64,000 bases of DNA from Hymenobacter busanensis (GCF_008727865.1 NZ_VTWU01000002.1:186001-250000); one strand, 5' to 3'; counted from the first letter of the stretch, positions 1 through 8,681 are shown. Numbers and translations are program-made. The notes: generated by a model not told the origin, from the letters alone.

Positions 1-165
1 CCAGTAGAAACCCACTTCCGGTTCGTAGTGCAGCCCGCACACGGGACAAGCCGTAGGCATGTCATCGAAATGCTGCAGGTTGAGGGCGCTGTGGGTGAAT
101 AGCCGACCACGGCGGCAACGCGGGCACTTCAGGCGTAGCAGCGCCAACGGCGCAGACATGGCCAT
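1..165 (-). CDS. DUF983 zinc-ribbon family protein, partial (3' end outside window)
   Basis: The window edge cuts this gene, so only its first 55 codons are visible. The N-terminus carries two CxxC pairs, CPRC at residues 14-17 and CPVC at 40-43, followed by a Gly-Phe-Tyr stretch. This is the pattern of DUF983 proteins: a short zinc-ribbon head in front of two membrane helices, which lie outside the window. ATG at 165 is chosen; ATG at 159 is in the same frame and also possible. The start lies 4 bp after the stop of the small membrane protein upstream, so the two are probably co-transcribed as the tail of the oxidase assembly operon. The family's function is not established. A membrane role linked to respiratory complex assembly is inferred from position only. 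Confidence 0.75.
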   Translation of the reverse strand, partial: MAMSAPLALLRLKCPRCRRGRLFTHSALNLQHFDDMPTACPVCGLHYEPEVGFYW

Positions 166-169
166 TGCC

Positions 170-424
170 CTAACGAGCGGCCGCCTGTCGCTTTTTCAAC
201 TGGCTGTTGCGGTACCAGAAATACCCCACCGAACCAATGAGCACATAGGGCACGGCCATTAGGTACAGAATACCCGAGTTCAGCCCCGAAAAATCGTAGG
301 CCTTTTCCTCCGAAGTACGACCCGACTCCACGTTGGTTTTGCACATGGCGCACTGGGCGGCGGCCAGTTGCGGCGCGGTGCTAAGCGTGAGGGCGAACCA
401 TGCAGCTACGAACGACTTTCTCAT
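170..424 (-). CDS. small secreted/membrane protein with CxxC motif in the oxidase assembly group
   Basis: This is an 84-residue protein with an N-terminal signal peptide (cleavage likely after the Ala run at 21-23). A Cys-Ala-Met-Cys motif at 25-28 follows at once, and one membrane helix spans about 51-70 before a basic tail. After cleavage the CxxC pair would sit at the very N-terminus of the mature protein on the periplasmic side, a good place for binding copper or exchanging thiols. It follows the DUF420 gene after 50 bp and precedes the DUF983 gene by 4 bp, at the end of a group encoding SCO, CtaA and CtaB. I do not recognise a named family. A role in oxidase metal insertion or redox maturation is inferred from motif and context. 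Confidence 0.75.
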   Translation of the reverse strand: MRKSFVAAWFALTLSTAPQLAAAQCAMCKTNVESGRTSEEKAYDFSGLNSGILYLMAVPYVLIGSVGYFWYRNSQLKKRQAAAR

Positions 425-474
425 CCCTTTTGAAACACCTTTTGGGCAGTTAAGTTTCCTGCAGACCGCGCTGG

Positions 475-1035
475 TTAGTGCTGGTAGTACGGTGAAATCA
501 TGAGGTACACCACTACCCCGGTTACCGATACGTAAAGCCAGATGGGAAACGTCCAGCGGGCAATGCGGCGGTGGCGGGCAAACTGATTGGTCAGGGCGAA
601 GTACAGCGTAAATAACACCAGCCCCACCGTTACAGCCGCCAGCACAATATGCGTCAGCAGCACGAAGTAGTAAATGCCGCGCATCAGTCCCTCGCCGCCG
701 TAGCGCGTGGTTTGGGCCTGCGAGTGGTACACCACATACGACACCAGGAACAGCGCTCCGAGCACGAAAGCAGTACCCATCATGGCCCGGTGCTGCGCCA
801 CTTTTTTCTGCCGAATGAACACGTAGCCGATGACCAGAACCAAGGCCGTCAGCGAATTCAGCACGGCATTCACGGCGGGCAGATAGCTCACGTCGAGGCC
901 TGCTACGCGAAACACCTGCGGGAAGTAATACAGAACGGCCACAGCAACCGGAATAATAAGGCCTAGGGCCAGCATTCCAATTTTGTAGGCCTGCGGCGTG
1001 GCCGGCGCGGCAACGCCGGAGTTAGTCGTGGTCAT
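475..1035 (-). CDS. DUF420 family membrane protein
   Basis: This 186-residue polytopic membrane protein has about five hydrophobic segments, with His residues in and near the middle helices (the segment around VVYHSQAQ and the HIVLAAV helix). This is the DUF420 pattern; members sit beside cytochrome c oxidase genes in many bacteria and are suspected oxidase assembly factors. The frame is open further upstream, but that part overlaps the SCO gene and is not membrane-like. ATG at 1035 gives a normal family length. The start overlaps the SCO stop by 14 bp (ATG inside the final codons), which indicates translational coupling. Confidence 0.85.
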   Translation of the reverse strand: MTTTNSGVAAPATPQAYKIGMLALGLIIPVAVAVLYYFPQVFRVAGLDVSYLPAVNAVLNSLTALVLVIGYVFIRQKKVAQHRAMMGTAFVLGALFLVSYVVYHSQAQTTRYGGEGLMRGIYYFVLLTHIVLAAVTVGLVLFTLYFALTNQFARHRRIARWTFPIWLYVSVTGVVVYLMISPYYQH

Positions 1036-1696
1036 AAGTGTAAAGCAGTACGCGGATTTCAGTGATGAGCCGGTCCACCTCGCGCGCATCCAAGCCGTCA
1101 TAGATGCCGCGAATGTGCTGGTCGCGGTCGACGAGCACGAGGCGCTGGCTGTGTACGGAACCGGCAGCCGGCCCAATGGTTGCGGGGCCGGGCTCCCCCA
1201 CGCGGTACTCATGCAGTGCCAAATGGCGGATGCTGTCTTGCGGACCGGTCAGAAAAAACCACTTACCCGCAATGGCCCCGTATTCCTCGGCGTAGCGCGC
1301 CAGTACCGGCACCGAGTCGTGCTGCGGATCGATGGAGTACGACAGCAGCTTGACGCGCGGCTCGGCGCGGTATTTCTCCTGCACGCGCTGTAGCTGCGCA
1401 TTCAGGCGCGGACACACCTGCGGGCAGGTAGCAAAGAAAAAACTGGCGACGTACACGCTGCCCTTCAGGTCGCCGGGGGCCAAGCTGCGTCCCGACTGGG
1501 TTTGCAAACTCCCCGGCGCGACCCGATGAAAAACAGTATCGCGCTGCCACTTACCTCCCGCCTGCGTGGAATCCACACGACTGGGATAGTAAGTGCGTAG
1601 CGCGAAACGGTTGGTGCCGAACGTGGTTAGAAACACGAAGGCCAGGACCGGCACAAGCAGAATGAGGCCCAGAACGAGAACTTGCTTGGGCCGCAT
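1022..1696 (-). CDS. SCO1/SenC family copper chaperone for cytochrome c oxidase
   Basis: This 224-residue protein delivers copper to the CuA site of oxidase subunit II or keeps its cysteines reduced. An N-terminal anchor helix spans about 5-25. A thioredoxin-like fold follows with the copper-binding CPQVC motif at 91-95 after the FFFAT strand, and the distal His at about 182 in the VHSQR segment. These are the three known SCO ligands, and the length is normal. It lies 3 bp downstream of the subunit IV gene and overlaps the DUF420 gene, so it is part of the assembly operon. The protein should face the periplasm. Confidence 0.93.
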   Translation of the reverse strand: MRPKQVLVLGLILLVPVLAFVFLTTFGTNRFALRTYYPSRVDSTQAGGKWQRDTVFHRVAPGSLQTQSGRSLAPGDLKGSVYVASFFFATCPQVCPRLNAQLQRVQEKYRAEPRVKLLSYSIDPQHDSVPVLARYAEEYGAIAGKWFFLTGPQDSIRHLALHEYRVGEPGPATIGPAAGSVHSQRLVLVDRDQHIRGIYDGLDAREVDRLITEIRVLLYTYDHD

Positions 1697-1699
1697 TCG

Positions 1700-2050
1700 C
1701 TATTTGTAGGCGTTGAAAATAGACTCGCCGACGAAGCTACCTTCCGAAATCAGTGCCACCAGCAGCCAGATGAGCAAAGCCATCGGTACCAGAATGGTCC
1801 AGATCAGTCCTTTGGTTTCGTGGCGCAAGTGCATAAACTCGGCAACGATAAAGAAGGCTTTGAAGATGGTCAGGATGATGAAGATGCTGTTGCGCAGCGT
1901 GCTCGAGGGCATGGTGAAAGCCAGCAAGAACTCGAAAGCGGTAATGCCGACAATCCAAGCCAGAGCCTTCAGAATGGGCTTTACGTTCGGCTTGCCGTGG
2001 TCTGCAGCGCCGTGGGCGTTGTAGTCAGTTTCAGGGGCGTGATGAGCCAT
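1700..2050 (-). CDS. cytochrome c oxidase subunit IV family protein
   Basis: This 116-residue protein has a His-rich hydrophilic N-terminus (MAHHAPETD) and three membrane helices. It matches the small prokaryotic subunit IV of aa3/caa3-type oxidases, with the FMHLRHET loop between helices 2 and 3 that is typical of the family. It follows the second subunit III gene after a 91-bp gap holding a stem-loop, and ends 3 bp before the SCO gene. It is a non-catalytic subunit thought to help assembly or stability. Confidence 0.9.
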   Translation of the reverse strand: MAHHAPETDYNAHGAADHGKPNVKPILKALAWIVGITAFEFLLAFTMPSSTLRNSIFIILTIFKAFFIVAEFMHLRHETKGLIWTILVPMALLIWLLVALISEGSFVGESIFNAYK

Positions 2051-2073
2051 TTCGTTGAATGGTTAGATGGTTA

Positions 2074-2127
2074 AATGGCTAAATGGTTGATGGTTCTGCT
2101 GTCAGAACGACCAGCCATTTAGCCATT
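2074..2127 (-). repeat. intergenic stem-loop with 13-bp perfect arms
   Basis: The arms AATGGCTAAATGG (2074-2086) and CCATTTAGCCATT (2115-2127) are perfectly complementary, with an inner 5-bp stem (2093-2097 with 2104-2108). The left side extends into a run of related ATGGTTA-type words from about 2060. There is no T-tract, so it may be an mRNA-processing or stability element between subunit III and subunit IV rather than a terminator. Confidence 0.6.
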
Positions 2128-2141
2128 GGGCCACTTGACAA

Positions 2142-2909
2142 TTAAATTAGGTAGAAGAAGGTGAAGACAAAAACCCACACCAAGTCTACAAAGTGCCAGT
2201 AGAGGCCGATTTTCTCCACCATCTCGTAGTGGCCGCGCTTGTGGAAGGTGCCGTTGGAGGTAGCAATGAATGCCCACACCAGCAGGCAAAGGCCCGAGAA
2301 TACGTGGGTGCCGTGGAAGCCCGTGATGAAGAAGAACAGGTCGGCGAAGAGCACCGGACCGTATTCGTTTACCGTAAGGTTGGCGCCAAATACGGTGCTG
2401 CCGTCGGCCATTTTCAGGCCATGCTCGCTACCGGTGATAAAGTGGGTCCATTCCCACGCCTGGCAGCCCAGGAACATGCCCCCGAATAGGATGGTCCACA
2501 ACAACCACTTTTGCACGTCGTCTTTGTCCATGCGGTGGCCAGCTTCTACAGCCAGCACCATGGTCACCGACGACACGATGAGAATCATCGTCATTAAGGC
2601 CACAAACGCCAGCGGAATATCGATGCCGTGCAGGCCGGGGAAGGCGTTGAATACTTTCTCCGGAATGGGCCAGTGGGCCGTGGAGAAGAAGAAATCATGC
2701 GCTTTGCCGACGTAAGCAAGGTGGCGGTGACGCACCATACCGTAGGTGGTCAGGAACGCCGCGAACGTGAAAGCATCCGACAGCAGGAAAAACCACATCA
2801 TCAGCTTGCCATAGCTAGCCTTGAAGGGTTCGTTGCCGCCGTCCCAGGTACCGGTGCGCGGTGCCTCAGCCGTGGCCGCAGTTTGCATTGCCGCGTGTGG
2901 AATGGCCAT
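2142..2909 (-). CDS. cytochrome c oxidase subunit III (second copy)
   Basis: This 255-residue heme-copper oxidase subunit III has an N-terminal extension of about 30 residues followed by several membrane helices. Typical segments are visible: the WEWTHFI region, the FFITGFHGTHVFSG segment with its conserved His, and a C-terminal YWHFVDLVWVFVF helix. The upstream frame is open, but ATG at 2909 starts a sensible N-terminus and follows the stop of the other subunit III gene by 23 bp. The subunit does not bind redox centres; it stabilises subunit I and may shape oxygen or proton access. It is the longer of two adjacent paralogues. Confidence 0.92.
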   Translation of the reverse strand: MAIPHAAMQTAATAEAPRTGTWDGGNEPFKASYGKLMMWFFLLSDAFTFAAFLTTYGMVRHRHLAYVGKAHDFFFSTAHWPIPEKVFNAFPGLHGIDIPLAFVALMTMILIVSSVTMVLAVEAGHRMDKDDVQKWLLWTILFGGMFLGCQAWEWTHFITGSEHGLKMADGSTVFGANLTVNEYGPVLFADLFFFITGFHGTHVFSGLCLLVWAFIATSNGTFHKRGHYEMVEKIGLYWHFVDLVWVFVFTFFYLI

Positions 2910-2932
2910 AATGAGCGTGAAAAAAGACGAAA

Positions 2933-3520
2933 CTAGTGGTTCAAAAGTAGGAACAAATACAGGTACAACCAAAGCGCGCCGAGGAAGTGCCAGTAGATGG
3001 CGCCGTTGGTAATAGCCATCATGTTGCGGGAGTGGACCTTAAAGCGCAGGCTTTTCAGCAACACCACCAGCACGAACACCAAGCCGGTAACCAGGTGAAA
3101 GGCGTGCACGCCCGTCAGCACGTACAGAAACGAGCCGGACGGATTCGCATCAACGCCACCAAAGAAAATCTTGTTGCGTACCAGCTCGCCCCACACGTTC
3201 CATTGCCCTACGAGAAAAGCCAAGCCCAAGGCCAGCGTAGCGAACAGCCCGATTTGCACGCGCTTCAACTCGTCGCGGCGGGCTTCAAACCACGCCCACT
3301 GCATAGTGGCGCTACTGGCTACGATGAGGATGGTGTTTACGAGCAGGCCGTTGGGCAAGGTGTATTCCAACCAGTTGCCTTCGCCCCGGCGCACAATGTA
3401 GGCGCTGGTAAAGGCAGCAAACATCATGGTGATGCTGACAATCATCAGCCACAACAGGAACCGAAGCGGGTGAATACCGCTGCCGGGCTGCTTGTTGCTA
3501 AGCGTTTCGGAAGAATGCAT
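2933..3520 (-). CDS. cytochrome c oxidase subunit III (first copy)
   Basis: This 195-residue heme-copper oxidase subunit III has about five membrane helices. The LTGVHAFHLVTG segment and the C-terminal IYWHFLGALWLYLYLF helix are family hallmarks. It is 60 residues shorter than the paralogue that follows, which has an extra N-terminal part. It lies downstream of ctaB, separated by a 91-bp gap with inverted TTGATTGTTGA-type words. Tandem subunit III genes are common in this phylum, and one may belong to a different subassembly. That is inference. Confidence 0.92.
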   Translation of the reverse strand: MHSSETLSNKQPGSGIHPLRFLLWLMIVSITMMFAAFTSAYIVRRGEGNWLEYTLPNGLLVNTILIVASSATMQWAWFEARRDELKRVQIGLFATLALGLAFLVGQWNVWGELVRNKIFFGGVDANPSGSFLYVLTGVHAFHLVTGLVFVLVVLLKSLRFKVHSRNMMAITNGAIYWHFLGALWLYLYLFLLLNH

Positions 3521-3611
3521 GTCGTATCAGGTATTGAGTGTTGATTGTTGAAACGGCCGTCCCAGCCGCGGGCATGAACAATGGCCCTTTCTCTCAATCA
3601 ACAATCCGCTT

Positions 3612-4487
3612 TTAAATTTTGTCAAAAACCAAGGCTATCTGCACAATAGGCAGATAGAGAAACGAACCAAACATGATGCGCATGGCGGCTTTTTTGGTGC
3701 AGGTGCGCATCAGGTAAAGGGTTTGCATCAGAAACAGCACGCCGCAGACCACGGCAATAAGCGCCGAGGTTTTGCCCGTCATGCCAAACTGCATGGGTAG
3801 CAAGCTCAGCGGTATGAGCAGCAGCGTGTAGGTCATTATTTGGAACGCCGTGCGCAGGTCGCGGCCACCAGGGGCCGGGAGCATCCGGAAGCCGGCTTTG
3901 CGGTAGTCCTCGTCCAATACCCAAGCAATGGCCCAGAAGTGCGGGAACTGCCACATAAACTGGATGCCAAACAGAATCCAAGCACCCATGCCCAATTCGC
4001 CGGTCAGGGTGTTGGTAGCGGCTACCCAGCCAATCATAGGCGGCAAGGCGCCGGGAATGGCACCTACAGCCACGCAGATGGGGGAAATCGTTTTGAGCGG
4101 CGTGTAAATGAAGCCGTACAGAATGAGCGAAATCAGCGACAACGCGGCTGTCAACGGATTGAAGTACAAGCCCAGCAGCGCCAAGCCGGCTATGCCGGTG
4201 AGCCCAACAAACACCCACCCCTCAGCCACCGACAGCACACCTTTGGGCATGGGCCGCTTGGCAGTGCGCTTCATCAGTTTGTCGAGGTCTTTCTCGTAAA
4301 TCTGATTAATGGTGTTGGCGGCGCCCGTCACCAGCATACCGCCCAGCATCACCAGCAGCGCCCCAACCCAGTGAATTTTCCAGCTGAACTCGTGCTGTCC
4401 GAGCATATAGCCAATGGCAGCCGAAAAGGACACCGTTAGCGAAAGACGGAACTTGAGCAGTTGGAAGTAAGCCCTGACTTTGGTCAT
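3612..4487 (-). CDS. ctaB: protoheme IX farnesyltransferase (heme O synthase)
   Basis: This 291-residue UbiA-superfamily membrane prenyltransferase attaches a farnesyl group to heme B, giving heme O. The first Asp-rich motif NTINQIYEKDLD (58-69), followed by KRTAKRPMP (73-81), is the heme O synthase signature. A second polar loop with LDEDYRKAGFRMLP corresponds to the second Asp motif. Several hydrophobic helices follow, and the length is normal. It lies 52 bp after ctaA, whose product turns heme O into the heme A needed by subunit I of the same cluster. Confidence 0.95.
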   Translation of the reverse strand: MTKVRAYFQLLKFRLSLTVSFSAAIGYMLGQHEFSWKIHWVGALLVMLGGMLVTGAANTINQIYEKDLDKLMKRTAKRPMPKGVLSVAEGWVFVGLTGIAGLALLGLYFNPLTAALSLISLILYGFIYTPLKTISPICVAVGAIPGALPPMIGWVAATNTLTGELGMGAWILFGIQFMWQFPHFWAIAWVLDEDYRKAGFRMLPAPGGRDLRTAFQIMTYTLLLIPLSLLPMQFGMTGKTSALIAVVCGVLFLMQTLYLMRTCTKKAAMRIMFGSFLYLPIVQIALVFDKI

Positions 4488-4539
4488 CAGTGGTTAAAAC
4501 AAGCGAGCCTGTGTAAAGGCTCCGAAACGGGCCGCAAAG

Positions 4540-5628
4540 TTACGCAACAACGCCCGGATACCGCTCCAACCGCGTCACTTTCACAGCCTGCCGGTAGCGA
4601 ATGAGTGCGAGGAACTGCAGACCAAACAGCAGCGTGCCCAGTGTGAGGTGCACCGGCTGCACAGCAGCAGGCACAGCCAGATAGGCCAATACAACACCCG
4701 CCACAATTTCCAACCCAATAACCACCATAATGGCCACTGCCAAGCGCTGCAGCCGGATGTTCCGACTGTGGTATAACTGCCAAGCGGCGTAGGCATTGAT
4801 CAGGAGCAGCACCAGCGAGAATGTGCGGTGGACTTTAAAAGCACCGCCTAACTCGGCTATCCATTGCTCGCGGTGCAGATAATTCAGGCCAAAGGCAATC
4901 ATGTCGATTTGCTCCCGCACTTGCGTACCGAGCAGGATCTGCCCAAACGTCAGCAGCGCTGCTGTGGCCAGCACGACGGCCAGCCCACGCGCTTTGGGTA
5001 TGCCCGCTCCAGACTCCCCTCCTAGTCCCTGCTTATCGGCGCGCACAAGGGCCCATTCCAGCAGTGCTACCAGCACCAGAGCCAATGCCATATGAATGGT
5101 TACCAACTCGGGCAGCAAGTTGGTGGAAACGACCAATGAACCCAGCCAACCTTGGATGCCTACGGTGATAAAACTCACAAAGGCAGCCCAGAATACGAGC
5201 GAATCGCGCCGCAGAAAGGGCCAAGCGGCCAGCACCGTTGCGAAGATGAATACACCAATCAAAGCGCCCAGCAGTCGGTTGACGTACTCAATCCACGTTT
5301 TGGTAGCATTGAAGTCGGTGTCGATATACTGCGTAGGGTGCGCAAACAAATCGGCGGCTACTTGCTTGAAACCGAGTTTCTGCAACGTTCCGGCGACGCG
5401 CTGGTTTTTGGCCACACGCTGCGCGGTGTACACTTCTTTGTAGTTCGGCGGCAATTGGCTGGCTTCGGTAGGCGGCACCCATTGGCCGAAGCACTTAGGC
5501 CAGTCGGGGCAGCCCATGCCAGAGCCGGTGCTGCGCACGATGCCTCCTACCAGAATGAGCAGGTAAACGGCCACGATGGTCAACGTGGCGGTCAGCCGAA
5601 AGCGGCGGACGAAAGCAGGTTGATTCAT
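4540..5628 (-). CDS. ctaA: heme A synthase
   Basis: This 362-residue CtaA/COX15 family integral membrane protein oxidises the heme O methyl group to make heme A. The first helix is followed by a periplasmic loop with TGSGMGCPDWPKC, the conserved ligand-loop region. EYVNRLLGAL, TIHMALAL, VHRTFSL and QPVHLTLG carry the conserved Glu/Asn/Arg and heme-ligand His residues of the two four-helix halves. ATG at 5628 is chosen over an earlier in-frame start because the extra 14 residues are not conserved-looking and overlap the terminator region. It follows the subunit I terminator and probably starts a second transcription unit. Confidence 0.95.
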   Translation of the reverse strand: MNQPAFVRRFRLTATLTIVAVYLLILVGGIVRSTGSGMGCPDWPKCFGQWVPPTEASQLPPNYKEVYTAQRVAKNQRVAGTLQKLGFKQVAADLFAHPTQYIDTDFNATKTWIEYVNRLLGALIGVFIFATVLAAWPFLRRDSLVFWAAFVSFITVGIQGWLGSLVVSTNLLPELVTIHMALALVLVALLEWALVRADKQGLGGESGAGIPKARGLAVVLATAALLTFGQILLGTQVREQIDMIAFGLNYLHREQWIAELGGAFKVHRTFSLVLLLINAYAAWQLYHSRNIRLQRLAVAIMVVIGLEIVAGVVLAYLAVPAAVQPVHLTLGTLLFGLQFLALIRYRQAVKVTRLERYPGVVA

Positions 5629-5678
5629 TTGCGTAGTCAAAACAGCGTAGGGCTCGGAAGTTCCGGCCACACACGGTC

Positions 5679-5714
5679 AAAAAGAAAGGGAAACCCTGCG
5701 CGGATTTCCCTTTC
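5679..5714 (-). terminator. rho-independent terminator after cox subunit I
   Basis: The arms GAAAGGGAAA (5684-5693) and TTTCCCTTTC (5705-5714) are perfectly complementary around an 11-nt loop. Read on the minus strand the hairpin is followed by five T (5683-5679). It sits 20 bp past the subunit I stop and separates the act-cox unit from ctaA. Confidence 0.75.
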
Positions 5715-5733
5715 GGTGAGCTGTGAAGCTCGA

Positions 5734-7590
5734 TTATTCCATTTCCTTCTCGTAAGGCAGGTTCGACGACACCGTCTGCGAGTAGGGCACGTTCTGCGGA
5801 ATGAAATCCGACTCTGAACCCGGCTTGCTGTAGTCGTAGGGCCAGCGGTACACGGCCGGAATCTCGCCGGGCCAGTTGCCGTGACCAGGCTCGATGGGCG
5901 TTGTCCACTCCAGCGTGGTCGAACGCCAGGGGTTTTCGGTGGCGCGACGGCCGCGGAAGATGCTGTAGATGAAGTTAAACAGGAAGACGAACTGCGCGAA
6001 GAATGCCAGGATGGCGGCAATCGAAATAAACGCGTTCAGGTCGGCGAACTGGTTGAACATCTCGAAGCCCGTCCAAGCGTAGTAGCGGCGCGGGAAGCCT
6101 GCAATGCCCACGTAGTGCATCGGCAGGAAGATCAGGTAGGCCGAGGTAATGGTCAGCCAGAAGTGCACGTAGCCGAGCTTCTCGTCCATCATGCGGCCAA
6201 ACATCTTGGGGAACCAGTGGTACACCCCGGCGAACATGCCGAAGAACGCCGACGAACCCATTACCAAGTGGAAGTGAGCTACCACGAAGTAGGTATTGTG
6301 CATCTGAATGTCCAGAGCGGCGTTGCCCAGGATGATACCCGTCAGACCACCCGAAATGAACAATGACACGAAACCGATAGCGAACAGCATGGCCGTGGTG
6401 AAGCGGATGTTGCCGCGCCACAATGTTGCCAACCAGTTAAACGTCTTCACCGCCGAGGGAACGGCAATGATGAGCGTCAGGAACATAAACACCGATCCAA
6501 GGAAGGGGTTCATGCCGGTGATGAACATGTGGTGAGCCCACACAACAAACGACAGCAGCGAGATGCCCAGCAACGAGCCAATCATGGCGCGGTAGCCGAA
6601 GATGGGCTTGCGGGCATTCGTGGCCATTACTTCGGACACGATACCCATGGCGGGCATGATTACGATGTACACTTCGGGGTGACCCAGGAACCAGAACAAG
6701 TGCTGGAACAGGATGGGCGAACCGCCAACGTGGTTGAGTGCTTCACCGCCGATGTAGATGTCCGACAGGAAGAACGAGGTACCGAACGAACGGTCGAAAA
6801 TCAGCAGCAGGGCAGCCGAAAACAGTACCGGGAACGACAGCACACCCAGAATAGCCGTCAGGAAGAACGACCAGATGGTGAGCGGCAGCTTGGCCATCGA
6901 CATTCCCGCGGTGCGCAGGTTGATGATGGTGGTGATGTAGTTCAGGCTACCCAACAGCGACGACACGATGAACAGCGCCATGGCTACCAGCCACATTGTC
7001 TGGCCCAGGCCCGAGCCGGGAATGGCTTGGGGTAGAGCCGACAGCGGCGGGTAAATCGTCCAGCCAGCCGAAGCAGGACCGGTTTCGAGGAACAGCGAGA
7101 TGAACATGATTACGCTCGACAGGAAGAAGAACCAGTACGAGAGCATGTTCAGGAAGCCCGAAGCCATGTCGCGGGCGCCGATCTGCAGCGGAATAAGGAA
7201 GTTCGAGAACGTACCGCTCAAACCAGCCGTCAGCACGAAGAACACCATGATGGTGCCGTGCATTGTTACCAAGGCTAGGTAGAATGCGGGGTCAAGCTTG
7301 CCGCCCTCTACCCAGCTGCCCAGAATAGGCTGCAGCCATTCCAGCGTAGCCTCGGGCCAGCCGAGTTGCAGACGGAAAATAGTAGAGAGCGTAGCGCCGA
7401 TGAACGCCCAGAAAATCCCCGAAATCAGGAATTGCTTGGCAATGACCTTGTGGTCGGTGCTGAAGACGTACTTCGTGAGGAAGTTGCCTTCGTGGTGCTC
7501 GTGCTCGTCGTGGTGGTCGCCGGTGGCGTGATGCTGCACGTGCGGGGCTTCCTGCGCGTGGGCATTCGTCGGGATATTGGTAGCAGCCAT
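5734..7590 (-). CDS. cytochrome c oxidase subunit I
   Basis: This 618-residue catalytic subunit carries heme a and the heme a3-CuB site, where O2 is reduced. Key segments are visible: TMHGTIMVFF (a heme a ligand region), WFLGHPEVYIVIMPAMG (the CuB His and its cross-linked Tyr), WAHHMFITGM (two CuB His) and HNTYFVVAHFHLVMG (heme a3 and heme a ligands). The N-terminus is rich in His and acidic residues (about residues 18-34). Its length with twelve or more helices fits the type A family. It lies 29 bp downstream of subunit II and ends at a strong terminator. Confidence 0.97.
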   Translation of the reverse strand: MAATNIPTNAHAQEAPHVQHHATGDHHDEHEHHEGNFLTKYVFSTDHKVIAKQFLISGIFWAFIGATLSTIFRLQLGWPEATLEWLQPILGSWVEGGKLDPAFYLALVTMHGTIMVFFVLTAGLSGTFSNFLIPLQIGARDMASGFLNMLSYWFFFLSSVIMFISLFLETGPASAGWTIYPPLSALPQAIPGSGLGQTMWLVAMALFIVSSLLGSLNYITTIINLRTAGMSMAKLPLTIWSFFLTAILGVLSFPVLFSAALLLIFDRSFGTSFFLSDIYIGGEALNHVGGSPILFQHLFWFLGHPEVYIVIMPAMGIVSEVMATNARKPIFGYRAMIGSLLGISLLSFVVWAHHMFITGMNPFLGSVFMFLTLIIAVPSAVKTFNWLATLWRGNIRFTTAMLFAIGFVSLFISGGLTGIILGNAALDIQMHNTYFVVAHFHLVMGSSAFFGMFAGVYHWFPKMFGRMMDEKLGYVHFWLTITSAYLIFLPMHYVGIAGFPRRYYAWTGFEMFNQFADLNAFISIAAILAFFAQFVFLFNFIYSIFRGRRATENPWRSTTLEWTTPIEPGHGNWPGEIPAVYRWPYDYSKPGSESDFIPQNVPYSQTVSSNLPYEKEME

Positions 7591-7619
7591 TAGGGACGCG
7601 TGCTTTAAGTAGTTACGGG

Positions 7620-8681
7620 TTACAGCGAAGCCTTGGCTTCAATAGCCGCGGGCGCAGCCGCCGTTGCTTCTTCAACCGACCCAGCCTGATTCTGTTTCAG
7701 GTTGGCCAGTACCTCGGGGTTCTGCTCCACAAACGGCTTCTGCTGGGCATACCAAGCTACGTAGTCGTCCGGCTCGTCCACGATGATGTTGAGCTTCATA
7801 GCGAAGTGGCCGCGGCCGCAGATCTGGTTGCAGGCCAGTTCGTAGTTGAAATTCGGGTTACCGGTTTGGCTCCGCATTTCGTCGGTCGTTTTGGTCGGCG
7901 TAAACCAGAAGCGAGTGGGCATACCCGGCACCGCGTACATCTGCACGCGGAAGTGCGGCATGTACACGGCGTGCAGCACGTCGCGCGAACGAATCTTCAG
8001 CAGCACCGGGTGGCCTTTTGGCACGTGGATTTCGCTGGCCGTGAAGTCGTCTAGGTTCTTCTGGTCGTTGAAATCGAGGCCCATTTCATTCGTGGCGTCG
8101 ATCATGCGGAAGTTGGAAGCACCCAGCTGTTGGTCACGACCGGGGTAGCGCACCATCCAGTTGAATTGCTTAGCGACTACTTCCAGCACTACCGAATCTT
8201 TGGGAGCCGGACCAGTGATGCTGGTCCATTGCTTCCAACCACCGAAAATCAGGCCCGACATTACAATGGCGGGAATGACGGTCCAGATGATTTCAATCTT
8301 GTTGTTGTGGGCAAAGAAGTACGCCCGACGGCCCTCGCGGTATTGGTACCGGTAGGAGTAAACAAACAACGCAACCTGGGTGATGACGAACACGATGCCG
8401 ATGATGAGCATGGTGGTCCAGAACATCCGTTCCAAGTGCGCCCCGTGAACAGAGGCAATGGGCGGGTTCATCTTGTCCCAGTTGGCCACGAACGAGTAGG
8501 CAAAAGCGCCACCGCCCACTACCATGAATACCAGCATCAGGATGGCATTCACCCGGTTGCTAAGGCCAATTTCACGCGAGTAGCTACCCGAGAAAATGGA
8601 AGTCAGAACTTGAAGCCGGAACAGCAGGCCGAATACGACCAGCAGCAGTACCAGCGCCAAGAGAATACCGAGAGCAATCAT
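7620..8681 (-). CDS. cytochrome c oxidase subunit II
   Basis: This 353-residue CuA-bearing subunit accepts electrons from cytochrome c domains. It has an extra N-terminal helix (1-25), a second helix (about 45-65) and a third near 90-110, before the cupredoxin domain. The CuA ligands are visible as the His of DVLHAVYMPHF and the segment CNQICGRGHFAM (two Cys, His, Met). The usual Glu between the cysteines is Gln here; that residue binds through its backbone in known CuA sites, so function can be kept. There is no C-terminal cytochrome c domain, in keeping with the heme domain on ActA. An Ala/Glu-rich tail ends the protein. It follows actF after 94 bp. Confidence 0.95.
   Translation of the reverse strand: MIALGILLALVLLLVVFGLLFRLQVLTSIFSGSYSREIGLSNRVNAILMLVFMVVGGGAFAYSFVANWDKMNPPIASVHGAHLERMFWTTMLIIGIVFVITQVALFVYSYRYQYREGRRAYFFAHNNKIEIIWTVIPAIVMSGLIFGGWKQWTSITGPAPKDSVVLEVVAKQFNWMVRYPGRDQQLGASNFRMIDATNEMGLDFNDQKNLDDFTASEIHVPKGHPVLLKIRSRDVLHAVYMPHFRVQMYAVPGMPTRFWFTPTKTTDEMRSQTGNPNFNYELACNQICGRGHFAMKLNIIVDEPDDYVAWYAQQKPFVEQNPEVLANLKQNQAGSVEEATAAAPAAIEAKASL

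Noticed and set aside
475-1212. Longer start for the DUF420 gene
   Set aside because: The additional 59 residues lie wholly inside the SCO gene and are Ser/Thr/Arg-rich with no membrane character.
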